From NCBI GenBank assembly GCA_944390105.1, contig CALXOV010000047.1:30374-94373 (forward strand): DNA of 64,000 nucleotides. The letters run 5' to 3'. Under the pieces are notes generated by a model. The model ran no database searches and was not told where the DNA came from. It saw nothing but the letters and a program-made list of their open reading frames with translations. This document shows, one piece after another, positions 9,607-17,988 of this stretch. Origin of the DNA: an uncultured Succinivibrionaceae bacterium (lineage in GTDB: Bacteria > Pseudomonadota > Gammaproteobacteria > Enterobacterales > Succinivibrionaceae). The position numbers and the translations under genes were made by a program. Position 1 is the stretch's first letter. Each line of letters starts with the position of its first letter.

Positions 9607-10281
9607 ATGGATAAACCCTATATCGTTTGTCACATGATGACCGCGCTTGATGGGAGAATTGATTGCGCTATGGTGGGACAACTGCCTGGCGTGGAAGAGT
9701 ATTACTCCACATTGCAGGAGCTAAATCTGCCTTCTACGTTGAGCGGGCGGGTTACTGCACAATTGGAATTGGCCTTGCCGGGAATGTTTCAGCCTAAACG
9801 TGCGGACATACTCGGACAAGAAGCTTTTTCCAAAAAGATTGCGACCAGTGGTTATGAAATCGTCGTTGATACCGCAGGATCGTTACTGTGGCCAGATGAT
9901 AGGCAAACTGATAAGCCACATCTTATCATCACGAGTCAACGGGTATGTACCGATTATCTTAAATATTTGGATAAGCAGCATATTTCATGGATTGCGTGTG
10001 GGCAGGGGAACATCGATTTACCGCGCGCTGTTGACATCTTAGCGCGCGAATTTGGGGTAAAACGCCTTGGAGTGGTGGGGGGACCTGCTATTAACAGCTC
10101 TTTTTTAGCTGCAGGTTTGCTCGATGAGATTAGCATCGTACTGGGGCTTGGCATTGATGGCAGAAAAAGCATGCCAGCGGTATTTGATGGCTTTGCAATG
10201 GATAAAAAGCCTACTCCTCTAAAGTTAAAAGACGTAAAAGCCTATGCAAACGGCGCGGTGTGGTTGCGCTATCTGGTGTAA
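9607..10281 (+). CDS. RibD C-terminal / dihydrofolate-reductase-fold reductase
   Basis: A 224-residue stand-alone NADPH-dependent reductase of the RibD_C fold: MTALDGRID near the N-terminus, a beta-rich middle with IIVT-type strands (HLIITSQRV) and the nucleotide-binding GVKRLGVVGGPAINSSFLAAGLLDEISIVLG. The substrate is unknown; members of this family often sit in stress or drug-response clusters and need not be in riboflavin synthesis. TGGAG lies 11 bases upstream of the ATG. It is the first gene of a cluster with a flavodoxin and a TetR regulator under the twin-operator promoter. Confidence 0.8.
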   Translation: MDKPYIVCHMMTALDGRIDCAMVGQLPGVEEYYSTLQELNLPSTLSGRVTAQLELALPGMFQPKRADILGQEAFSKKIATSGYEIVVDTAGSLLWPDDRQTDKPHLIITSQRVCTDYLKYLDKQHISWIACGQGNIDLPRAVDILAREFGVKRLGVVGGPAINSSFLAAGLLDEISIVLGLGIDGRKSMPAVFDGFAMDKKPTPLKLKDVKAYANGAVWLRYLV

Positions 10282-10311
10282 TGCTTTCACCAACGCGGCA
10301 AATATTATTTT

Positions 10312-10791
10312 ATGAGTGTGCACATGACTAAAATCTTAGTTGCTTATTTTTCAGCTAGCGGTACGACTGCGCATGCAGCCCAAGAGATTGCTACGGTAGT
10401 TGGTGCCGATATGTACGCAATCCTCCCGACGCAACCATATACTACGGCAGATCTGAACTGGACCAATAAACATAGCCGCAGCTCACGTGAGATGAACGAT
10501 CCTGCTAGCCGTCCTGAAATTGTCGGTAAAGTGGAAAATATCGATCAATATGCAGTGATTTGGCTAGGTTTCCCGCTTTGGTGGGGAGTAGAACCGCGGA
10601 TTGTAGACACTTTTCTCGAAAGTTACGATTTTTCAGGCAAGGTCATGATCCCGTTTGCCACTTCAGGAGGAAGCGATATTAGCAATGCCATAAGGAGTCT
10701 GCAGGTGCACTGCCCGCAGGCCAATTGGCAGTCAGGTAAAGTCGTAAACAGCAAAGCAGGCCTGTGGGCTGAGTCGTTACTGCGAGGTTAA
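10312..10791 (+). CDS. Flavodoxin-fold protein (Flavodoxin_4 type)
   Basis: FMN-binding electron carrier or quinone/nitro reductase-like protein of about 155-159 residues. KILVAYFSASGTTAHAA is the phosphate-binding loop, PYTTADLNWTN and SSREMNDPASRPEI are signatures of the Flavodoxin_4 group, and AVIWLGFPLWWGVEPRIVDTFLE contains the isoalloxazine-contacting segment. A second ATG at 10324 starts four codons later and fits flavodoxin N-termini better; neither start has a strong SD. It lies 30 bases after the reductase and 7 before the regulator, so it is one operon. Confidence 0.85.
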   Translation: MSVHMTKILVAYFSASGTTAHAAQEIATVVGADMYAILPTQPYTTADLNWTNKHSRSSREMNDPASRPEIVGKVENIDQYAVIWLGFPLWWGVEPRIVDTFLESYDFSGKVMIPFATSGGSDISNAIRSLQVHCPQANWQSGKVVNSKAGLWAESLLRG

Positions 10792-10798
10792 GACAGCT

Positions 10799-11431
10799 AT
10801 GCCCAAAGGATCTGCAACTTTGACTAAAGCAAGACGAGAAGAAATCGTCAATGCCTGTGCTGCACTGTATGAAACGATGAGTTTTAAAGATATTACGCTG
10901 CAGTGCATAGGGGAAAGAACGTCATTTACCCGAACTTCTATTTATAACTATTTTCATACCAAGGAAGAAATCTTTTTGGCTTTGCTCAAACGGGAACACG
11001 ATGCGTGGAGCGATGATATGGAAGAGTTGCTTGAGTGTGGTGGTAGCATGGATGTCAGTAGCTTTGCGCAAGCGATGGCACAAATTCTGCAAAAGCGCAG
11101 CTGCATGCTGAAGTTATTGTCCATGAATATTTACGATATGGAAGTTAAAAGCCGTCTGGATAATCTAGTTGAGTTTAAACAATCCTACGCTAGGGCTTGT
11201 GCTTCTTTTGAGCGGTGTGTGGCCAAGTTCTTTCCTTCTCTTTCAGTTCAGGACAGAAAAAGTTTGCTGTATGCTTTTTTCCCTTTTTTGTTTGGGATCC
11301 ATCCTTTTACCTCTCATAGCGAAAAACAACTTGCAGCCATGCGTCGAGCTGGGGTACAGGATGGAGACTTTAGCATTGAAGAACTTGTAAAACCTTGCTT
11401 ATTGCGCTTGTTGCAAGCTTTTTTAGCGTAA
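10799..11431 (+). CDS. TetR-family transcriptional regulator
   Basis: 210 residues with an N-terminal TetR HTH (KARREEIVNACAALYETMSFKDITLQCIGERTSF-type helices, then TRTSIYNYFHTKEEIFLALL) and a helical ligand-binding C-terminal domain. It is the third gene of the reductase-flavodoxin cluster and probably represses it through the palindromes at 9526 and 9561. The inducer is unknown; an electrophile, quinone or antimicrobial is plausible given the neighbours. Confidence 0.88.
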   Translation: MPKGSATLTKARREEIVNACAALYETMSFKDITLQCIGERTSFTRTSIYNYFHTKEEIFLALLKREHDAWSDDMEELLECGGSMDVSSFAQAMAQILQKRSCMLKLLSMNIYDMEVKSRLDNLVEFKQSYARACASFERCVAKFFPSLSVQDRKSLLYAFFPFLFGIHPFTSHSEKQLAAMRRAGVQDGDFSIEELVKPCLLRLLQAFLA

Positions 11432-11492
11432 AAGTACGTCAAAAATGAAATGTTATTTGTAAAAGTAATATGTGATGATGGAAATGCGCATG

Positions 11493-12524
11493 ATGAAAGC
11501 TGCGGTACTAACTGGTCCGCAGAAAATCGAAGTTAAAAAAGTACCGATTCCCGTCATGCAGTCTAACGAGATAGAGATCAAAGTCTCTGCCTGCGGGGTG
11601 TGCGGTAGCGATGTGCACATGTGGAAAGCCGGTAAGGGCTGGAGCGATCAGCCGGGGGACTTCCATATGGGGCATGAGTTTTGTGGTGTGGTCACTAATC
11701 CTGGCGACAGTAAGTTTAAAGTTGGAGATAGAGATACCTTCTGGGCTAACCTCTATTGTGGTAAGTGCGACATGTGTCAGGCCGGGCAAGAACAGCTGTG
11801 TCGCGAAGTGAATGGTACCAACTACATCGGCTTTGTCTGCAACGGGGCTTATGCTGAATATTACGTGGGAAAGGCCTCTAATGCTTATCTGTTGCCAGAT
11901 AGCGTGTCAGATATAGCAGCAGGACTTATCGATCCGCTGATGGTGGCATATCATGCTATTAATCGTTCGGGGATTAAACTCCATGATCGAATTTTGGTTG
12001 TCGGTAGTGGCATTATCGGCCAAATGTTGGGAGAGCTGGCCAAGAAAGCAGGAGCTTCTTAAGTTGCCATGTCCAAAGTGAGTGACATCAAGACGCAAAG
12101 AGCGCGAGAAATCGGTATTTTTGATGATTATTTTGATGGTAATGATGGACAGCGGGCTAAGTTGTTGCAGGATGCATCACATGGCGGATTCGATATCGCT
12201 TTCGAGGCAGTTGGCGCTTCCTCGGCTTTGGCTACCTGCGTGGATGGGGTGCGCCCCGGCGGCAAGATTGTAATGATTGGAAACTCAATTGATCCGGAGG
12301 TGACTTTTGCCATGAACCGAGCGGTATTGCACGAACTTACCCTCATCGGCAGTGTCTCTTGTACCCTTAAAGAGTTTGCTGAGACTATTGATCTTATTGC
12401 CAGCGGCATGATTGCCCCTGAAAAATATGTGACTGAGGTATTGCCTTTAGAAGGGCTGCAACACGCGTTTGAACGGCAGATTGACCCCAACGATCCTATG
12501 GTAAAGTTTGTGGTTAAGCCTTGA
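11493..12524 (+). pseudogene. Zinc-dependent alcohol/polyol dehydrogenase interrupted by an in-frame TAA
   Basis: Two pieces lie in the same frame: residues MKAAVLTGPQ to ELAKKAGAS end at TAA 12060-12062, and VAMSKVSDIKTQ continues to 12524 after only that one codon. The first part has the catalytic-zinc motif (ACGVCGSD, GHEFCG) and the structural zinc cysteines (CGKCDMCQAGQEQLC). The dinucleotide-binding GSGIIGQM is cut from the rest of the Rossmann fold. Homologues read KAGASKV here, so TAA most likely arose from a Lys codon (AAA to TAA). Read-through is possible but unsupported. The start could be 11475, 11484, 11490 or 11493. It lies 3' of the tetR gene and may have been part of that regulon. 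Confidence 0.85.
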
Positions 12525-12702
12525 TCTTCAACGTAATCTGCAGGTCACATCGCACTTATTTGCACTATCCTGCGCTTAAGTGACTTGCTCTCACGAGGCA
12601 ATAGGTGTTTGCAAGTCTTTAGGTACAGCAAAAGAACGCAGTAGCATAATGGTCACGCTGTGCTGAGCAGTGTATGCGCTGTGCACTGTTGTAATACGCT
12701 AC

Positions 12703-12729
12703 TGCAAATTTTGCATTGTGCGCTACAAT
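12703..12729 (+). promoter_or_regulatory. Possible feoAB promoter region with small palindrome
   Basis: TGCAAA-T-TTTGCA (12703-12715) is a perfect inverted repeat and TACAAT (12724-12729) could be a -10 box. No Fur or FNR consensus was recognised upstream of feoAB. Confidence 0.3.
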
Positions 12730-12769
12730 GAGCAGCAATTTTATGAGTAGCTTAAATGACATGTAGAAG

Positions 12770-15133
12770 ATGACACAAACCTTACGTGATTTACAGCCAG
12801 GCGATAGTGCGGTAGTTTCTACCGTGGGTGGTAGCGGGGCGCTGCGCCAGCATTTTTTGGATATGGGACTGATTCCTGGCAGTCTGGTAACCTTAGTAAA
12901 ATTTGCCCCGATGGGGGATCCGTTAGAACTTAAAGTTAAAGGCTATGAACTGACGCTGCGGGTGGCCGATGCTGCGCATATCGGTGTTAAATCTGTAGCC
13001 GAAAAAGCCTGCCATCCATCAACTGAAGCTCATTTACCCGATATTGAACCGGTGGAGCATCCGGGTTTGGGCGAGGGCGGGCGTTATCACGAGCATGAAA
13101 GTGAAAACCCGTTGCCTAATGATGAGTTGCTAACCTTTGCGCTGGCTGGTAATCAGAACTGCGGCAAAACTACTTTATTCAATCAGTTGACTGGGGCCAA
13201 TCAGCATGTTGGCAATTTCCCCGGGGTAACGGTTGATGGCAAGAGCGGAACCGTGCGCGGCTATCCGCATACCGAAATTACCGATCTGCCGGGCATTTAT
13301 TCACTGTCGCCGTATACTGCTGAAGAGATTGTGACGCGGCGCTTTATCTTAGAGCAGAAGCCGCGTGGCATCATCAATATTGTGGATGCAACCAATATTG
13401 AGCGCAATCTGTACTTAACCATGCAACTGATGGAGCTGGACTGCCCGATGGTGCTGGCGCTCAATATGATGGATGAGGTCAAACGTAACGGTGGCTCAAT
13501 TCGTTTAAATGAAATGGAAGAGCAGCTGGGGATCCCGGTAGTACCTATTGCTGCGGCTAAAAATGAGGGCGTTGATGAGCTGATTCGCCATGCAATGCAT
13601 GTGGCGCATTATCAGGAGCGTCCGGCGCGCAGTGATTTTTGCGATGAGCAAGATTACGGCGGAGCGGTGCATCGCTGTTTGCATGCCATTATGCATTTAA
13701 TTGCTGATCATGCAGAACGTGCTAAGTTGCCGCTGCGCTTTGCCGCTACCAAGATTGCCGAAGGCGATGCTAGCGTCATTAAAGCTTTGCAGCTTGATGA
13801 CAATGAAAAGCAGATGCTGGAGCACATAATTGTACAGATGGAGCAGGAGCGGGGGCTTGATCGTGCTGCCGCTATTGCCGACATGCGTTTTACCTTTATT
13901 GAACGCTTAGTCGCACGTACCGTGGTTAAACCACAGGAGAGCGTTGAGCATAAGCGTTCAATGAAGATTGATACAGTACTAACAGGCCGCTTTACTGCGA
14001 TTCCGGCCTTTATTGCCATTATGGCGTTGGTATTTTATTTGACCTTCAATGTGATCGGTGCCTTTTTGCAGGAGTTGCTGGAAAATGCCATTGGCGCTTT
14101 AGGTACCTTTAGCGATGCGTGGTTGACCAGCGCTGGTATCAGTCCCGTGATCCATGGCCTTATTATTGAAGCAATTTTCAGTGGCGTTGGTACGGTACTA
14201 AGTTTCCTGCCGATTATCGTGACTTTGTTCTTCTTCCTTTCCCTCCTTGAGGATACCGGCTATATGGCGCGGGTAGCCTTTGTGATGGACAAGCTTCTGC
14301 GCAAAATCGGTTTGTCCGGACGCTCGATTGTGCCGCTGCTCATTGGTTTTGGCTGTACAGTGCCGGCAGTGATGGCAAGTCGCACCTTACCTTCAGCGCG
14401 CGATCGTCGTTTAACGGTGCTCTTAACGCCTTTCATGAGTTGTTCAGCCAAGTTGCCAATTTATGCCTTCTTTACCGCCGCTTTCTTTCCTGATCGTGGC
14501 GCTCTCATCATGACAGCACTGTATTTTTTTGCCATCTGTCTGGGGATTGTGACTGCATTGTTGCTACGCCGTACCGGCTTTAAAGGTGAAGCGGTTCCGT
14601 TTGTGATGGAACTGCCCAATTACCGCATGCCCAGTGCGAAAAATGTACTGCGTCTGCTGTGGGATAAGGCTAAGGATTTCTTGGAGCGCGCATTTACCAT
14701 CATCTTCGTGGCTACAATAGTCATTTGGTTTTTACAGAATTTCAATTTCCAATTAGAAATGACAGTTGATCCTGAGCAGAGTATGTTGGCCTCTGTCGCG
14801 CAACATCTGGCCCCGCTGTTTACTCCGCTAGGTTTTGGAGATTGGCGCGTGGTAACCGCTTTGATATCTGGCTTTATGGCCAAGGAAAGCGTGGTGGCGA
14901 CTTTATCGTTGCTTTTTGCTGGCAGTAGCTTAGGTGCGGTGTTAAACCCGTTGTCCGCGCTGTCACTGCTCATTTTCTGCCTGCTCTATACTCCTTGTGT
15001 GGCGGCGATGACTACGATTAAGCGTGAGCTGTCTTGGCGTTGGGCCATTCAGGTGGCGCTGTTCCAGTTAGGAGTGGCTTGGCTGTGTGCTTTCTTTATT
15101 TATCAGCTGTGCCTGCTTGTGGTCTGGAGCTAG
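12770..15133 (+). CDS. feoB: FeoA-FeoB fusion ferrous iron transporter
   Basis: Ferrous iron uptake across the inner membrane. Residues 1-80 are a FeoA/SH3-like domain (LRDLQPGDSAVV, LDMGLIPGSLV). After a roughly 45-residue linker comes the FeoB G domain: G1 GNQNCGKTT (about 127), G2 in NFPGVTVDG, G3 DLPGIYSLSPY, G4 NMMD. The rest is the membrane part with GFGCTVPAVMASR, the FMSCSAKLPIY segment and the FMAKESVVATL gate-like motifs, about 8-10 helices. FeoA is usually a separate gene in Enterobacteriaceae, so this 787-residue fusion is notable. A Cys-rich FeoB partner gene follows after 4 bases. Confidence 0.95.
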   Translation: MTQTLRDLQPGDSAVVSTVGGSGALRQHFLDMGLIPGSLVTLVKFAPMGDPLELKVKGYELTLRVADAAHIGVKSVAEKACHPSTEAHLPDIEPVEHPGLGEGGRYHEHESENPLPNDELLTFALAGNQNCGKTTLFNQLTGANQHVGNFPGVTVDGKSGTVRGYPHTEITDLPGIYSLSPYTAEEIVTRRFILEQKPRGIINIVDATNIERNLYLTMQLMELDCPMVLALNMMDEVKRNGGSIRLNEMEEQLGIPVVPIAAAKNEGVDELIRHAMHVAHYQERPARSDFCDEQDYGGAVHRCLHAIMHLIADHAERAKLPLRFAATKIAEGDASVIKALQLDDNEKQMLEHIIVQMEQERGLDRAAAIADMRFTFIERLVARTVVKPQESVEHKRSMKIDTVLTGRFTAIPAFIAIMALVFYLTFNVIGAFLQELLENAIGALGTFSDAWLTSAGISPVIHGLIIEAIFSGVGTVLSFLPIIVTLFFFLSLLEDTGYMARVAFVMDKLLRKIGLSGRSIVPLLIGFGCTVPAVMASRTLPSARDRRLTVLLTPFMSCSAKLPIYAFFTAAFFPDRGALIMTALYFFAICLGIVTALLLRRTGFKGEAVPFVMELPNYRMPSAKNVLRLLWDKAKDFLERAFTIIFVATIVIWFLQNFNFQLEMTVDPEQSMLASVAQHLAPLFTPLGFGDWRVVTALISGFMAKESVVATLSLLFAGSSLGAVLNPLSALSLLIFCLLYTPCVAAMTTIKRELSWRWAIQVALFQLGVAWLCAFFIYQLCLLVVWS

Positions 15134-15137
15134 CGGC

Positions 15138-15302
15138 ATGCTGGATTGGCTTTTAGGGGCGCTTTTGGTTTTGGCGTTCATGATTGCACTGTATGGGCTA
15201 CTTAAGGGGAATGGCGGTAGCTGTAACAGCTCCTGCGGCAAAGACTGCCGCCAATGTGCTGCCGGGATCAGCCGCAAAACGTCAAAGCAACGCCTCAAAT
15301 AG
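15138..15302 (+). CDS. FeoB-associated Cys-rich membrane protein
   Basis: A 54-residue protein beginning MLDWLLGALLVLAFMIALYG: one membrane helix, then a short tail with SCNSSCGKDCRQC and a basic end. This matches the small FeoB-associated Cys-rich membrane protein family that follows feoB in many anaerobes. It starts 4 bases after the feoAB stop, so it is cotranscribed. The four cysteines could bind iron or sense redox state; its precise role is not established. An upstream in-frame start inside feoAB at 15087 is not used. Confidence 0.85.
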   Translation: MLDWLLGALLVLAFMIALYGLLKGNGGSCNSSCGKDCRQCAAGISRKTSKQRLK

Positions 15303-15303
15303 C

Positions 15304-15320
15304 TTGGCACTGATTTTGCT
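15304..15320 (+). promoter_or_regulatory. Sigma-54 promoter of flagellin 1
   Basis: TTGGCAC-TGATT-TTGC-T matches the -24/-12 consensus TTGGCACRNNNNTTGCW at all fixed positions except R. It ends 46 bases before the flagellin ATG and overlaps the very end of the Cys-rich gene's region. An FlrC/NtrC-type activator would be required. Confidence 0.8.
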
Positions 15321-15365
15321 TCTATTGGCTTGGAGAGAACTACATCCGACAATAGAGGCAAAACC

Positions 15366-16247
15366 ATGGCACTAACCGCCACAACTAATTCTATATCTCT
15401 GCAAATGCAGCAGAATGTAAGCCGCAGTACAGCAGGAGTAAATAAAAATACAGCCAACTTAAGTTCAGGGTTGGCTATTAATAGCGCTAAGGATGATCCG
15501 AGCAATCTGCAGATCTCCGAGCGCTATACCTCGCAGATTAACTGTTTAGAACGCGGCAACCGTAATACTGATGAAGGTCAGGCGGTGGTGCAGCTTGCTG
15601 AGCAGTCTTTAGGTGAGGGGGTGGAGCTGTTGCAGCGTATCCGTAATTTAGCCATTCAGTCAGCCAATGGGGTTTACAGCAGTGCCGATAGACAGGCCAT
15701 ACAGCAGGAAGCAATGCAGATATCAGCTGAGATCACTCGCATTGCTTGTAAAACGACTTATGGCGGAGCGCAGATCTTGCGCGGCGCTGGACACGGTATT
15801 ATTAATGCGGAAGGTATGCTTAGTCTGCAGGTGGGGGCAGATGCTTTCAATACGATTGACGTACAATTAGATACTTCCTTCTGCCTGTCATCACTGCAGG
15901 ATAAAATCGGCGGCTTAGGTATCGGCTTTGATGAAACTAAGCAGTGTTTTGATTTGACCTCGCAGTCTAAAGCGCAAGCGGTACTCTCTGGCATTGATGC
16001 TTATATTACCTATGTCGATGGACGGCGTGGTGCGGCTGGTGCGGCTAGTAATCGTTTGGCTTCTACTATTCGTAATCAAAGCAATATTCATGAAAATGAT
16101 AGTGCGGCTCGCTCACGGATGCGTGATGCGGATTTTGCTAAAGAAACTGCGGAATTGGCATCAGCGCAGATCTCACAGAATGTATCTGCCCAAATGCTAC
16201 TACAAGCAAATTCACAGCCGGATTTTGTTTTGGCGCTGTTGCGCTGA
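15366..16247 (+). CDS. Flagellin 1 (short, cysteine-containing)
   Basis: Filament protein of 293 residues with only D0/D1-type ends and a very short central part. N-terminus: INSAKDDPSNLQISERYTSQI and NTDEGQAVVQLAEQSLGEGVELLQRIRNLAIQSAN-like helix. C-terminus: SRMRDADFAKETAELASAQIS and LLQANSQPDFVLALLR. The start at 15366 is chosen for AGAGG 9 bases upstream and for the MALT start; the frame opens earlier at 15330. It contains four cysteines (in NCLER, IACKTTYGG, SFCLSS, KQCFDL), unusual for a secreted flagellin. DPSNLQIS departs from the common DAAGLAIS/DPAGLQIS, so it may be a minor or divergent subunit. No export chaperone gene is adjacent. Confidence 0.92.
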   Translation: MALTATTNSISLQMQQNVSRSTAGVNKNTANLSSGLAINSAKDDPSNLQISERYTSQINCLERGNRNTDEGQAVVQLAEQSLGEGVELLQRIRNLAIQSANGVYSSADRQAIQQEAMQISAEITRIACKTTYGGAQILRGAGHGIINAEGMLSLQVGADAFNTIDVQLDTSFCLSSLQDKIGGLGIGFDETKQCFDLTSQSKAQAVLSGIDAYITYVDGRRGAAGAASNRLASTIRNQSNIHENDSAARSRMRDADFAKETAELASAQISQNVSAQMLLQANSQPDFVLALLR

Positions 16248-16278
16248 GGCAACTTTTGCAGGGTAGTTCTAATGCCAG

Positions 16279-17586
16279 TTAGATAGGATCATGATGCAGA
16301 CAGCGTTCCTCTAAATCCTTCAGTAGCGGGCGAAGCCGGCAAATAGGGCACTCTGTAGGAATAGCGTGCCATTGCTCTAAACGCTTATCCGAGCTGATAA
16401 AAGCCGGCATAAAACAGGAGTAGCAATGCTGTGTATCGGACTGTGCCGCATCAAGGCTGTCGCAGTTATGCAGTCTAAGTCCGCAGTTATGAAAGAGTTG
16501 TAGCGTGCGGAAAAACAGCTTATAGCTGGGCATCTTAATTGGTTGCGGTACCAGCCAAGAGGCAAAATATCTCAGGCGCAGTAGCGAACGCATGCAGTCA
16601 TAGGCAGCAATTGCAACCCAGCGATTCGGATTGATGGGCGGCGGCTGTAGCAACAGTGTCCTAGGGCCCACATCGGTGTCCATAAGCTCACTTTGCAGTA
16701 TGCAGTAGAAATTTAAAGCGATGGTATTGAGCAAAATGACGCATGGATCGCGTCTTAAGTCACGTTTATCGCTGTTTAGCACACCACTTGATAGCGGCTG
16801 TTGCGGCATAGTTTCTTCTTCTTTTAAGCGCTTTAAATACTTAACGTTAATCTGCAGATGATTACTGATGAAATTGTCCTGCACGCCATAGTAACTGAGG
16901 ATCTGGGCAAATTTACGCACTACGTTGCGTGACGGTTCGACTGGACGGAAATAAATATCGGACTGCAATATGCGGTGCAAATTTTGGCGTATTTGACGAA
17001 ACAAAGGGCTCGGACAGCCGCTGCATAGCTCACACAGCAGATGATATGGGGAGCTTCGGGCTAACATAAGTTGCCGCCGTACGCTAAAGCTTATGCTGAA
17101 CAGCATACCGTTACCGCCTAAGAGCGAATTAAGTCCGCGCCCTAAAGCGCACGGATGCTCTTGGTTTAACTGAGGTTCTGTAGGCTTGCATGTGGCATAA
17201 TCCAGCAATTCTTCTGTATAAAAAATTGGGTCTGCAAATACTTTACGTAGCAGATGCAGTTGCTGCACCATGCGATGCGGCAGCTCCTCTAATAGCACAT
17301 GGATTAAATCATATTCACTGATACCAAAAGGGGAAAGATAGGCATCTGCACGCTCGCTTTCTGATAAATTAGTGCCGGCGGCAGCACGGTATGGCATTTG
17401 CGCGTATTCCCACGGACGCGCTGCCGTGCTACGCGCGGTTGCCGCCTGAACATTTGGGGTTTGGGCTTTAGTATACGGCTGCTGCGCCGGGGTAACCTTG
17501 TCTATTCGCAGGGCAGGCTGCTTGCTTAAACCGTCATTGGCGGCCGTCAATAAATTAATTTTTTGATTAAGTTCTCTCTGTATCAT
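16279..17586 (-). CDS. Uncharacterised protein with C-terminal CxxC zinc-finger pair, faintly FlhC-like
   Basis: 435 residues. The first 80 are Ala/Gln/Thr-rich and probably disordered. The middle is helical (RNVVRKFAQILSYYG, NHLQINVKYLKRLKEEE could be an HTH-like pair). The C-terminus has HNCGLRLHNC and a CYSC-x25-CPIC pair that should bind zinc. The sequence of a helix, then GLxL, then CxxC-x16-25-CxxC resembles the end of the flagellar regulator FlhC, and the gene is tail-to-tail with a flagellin. However, FlhC is about 190 residues, no FlhD is present and flagellar promoters here look sigma-54 dependent. Function is therefore left open. Confidence 0.55.
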   Translation of the reverse strand: MIQRELNQKINLLTAANDGLSKQPALRIDKVTPAQQPYTKAQTPNVQAATARSTAARPWEYAQMPYRAAAGTNLSESERADAYLSPFGISEYDLIHVLLEELPHRMVQQLHLLRKVFADPIFYTEELLDYATCKPTEPQLNQEHPCALGRGLNSLLGGNGMLFSISFSVRRQLMLARSSPYHLLCELCSGCPSPLFRQIRQNLHRILQSDIYFRPVEPSRNVVRKFAQILSYYGVQDNFISNHLQINVKYLKRLKEEETMPQQPLSSGVLNSDKRDLRRDPCVILLNTIALNFYCILQSELMDTDVGPRTLLLQPPPINPNRWVAIAAYDCMRSLLRLRYFASWLVPQPIKMPSYKLFFRTLQLFHNCGLRLHNCDSLDAAQSDTQHCYSCFMPAFISSDKRLEQWHAIPTECPICRLRPLLKDLEERCLHHDPI

Positions 17587-17988
17587 AGTTTTTTGTCTGC
17601 GTAAATGCGGGAATAATCCTTTAGAACCGCGGTTTTCTATTAACTACCGATAAAAAATTTTAATCAATCTTAAAAACTGTCTGGCGGTGCAGACTTGTGA
17701 GCAGCTTCGCAGAGTGTACGTAGATAAAAGTAAGAAATGTGATCTATATGCGCTAGCGTCCAAACCAGATACGTTGGTTCAGCACTTTATTTACGCATAA
17801 TCGCAGCTTGCCTGTTACAGGATAAGTTAGGATTAGCTTACTATCAGCACACATGCATATAGCTTGTCATTTGGCAAAGAGATAAATAAGGATGCAACAG
17901 GGAGCTGTGCATTAAGCTTTGGATAAATTGTGCAGACGGCTGCATGTAAAGAGTTTATTTTATGCAGCCGCTTGAGGTGTAGAGATGG
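17587..17988. other. 402-base gap between the zinc-finger gene and fabA
   Basis: No gene was seen. It holds the presumed promoter of the leftward 16279-17586 gene, a CRP-like half site AAATGTGATCTA near 17735, and a hairpin CGGCTGCAT / ATGCAGCCG (17937-17970) just downstream of the fabA stop. That hairpin lacks a T-run on the fabA strand. Confidence 0.45.

Noticed and set aside
12060..12062. Recoded stop codon (selenocysteine or pyrrolysine) in the dehydrogenase
   Set aside because: The codon is TAA, not TGA or TAG, and lies at a non-catalytic position usually occupied by Lys; a nonsense mutation is simpler.
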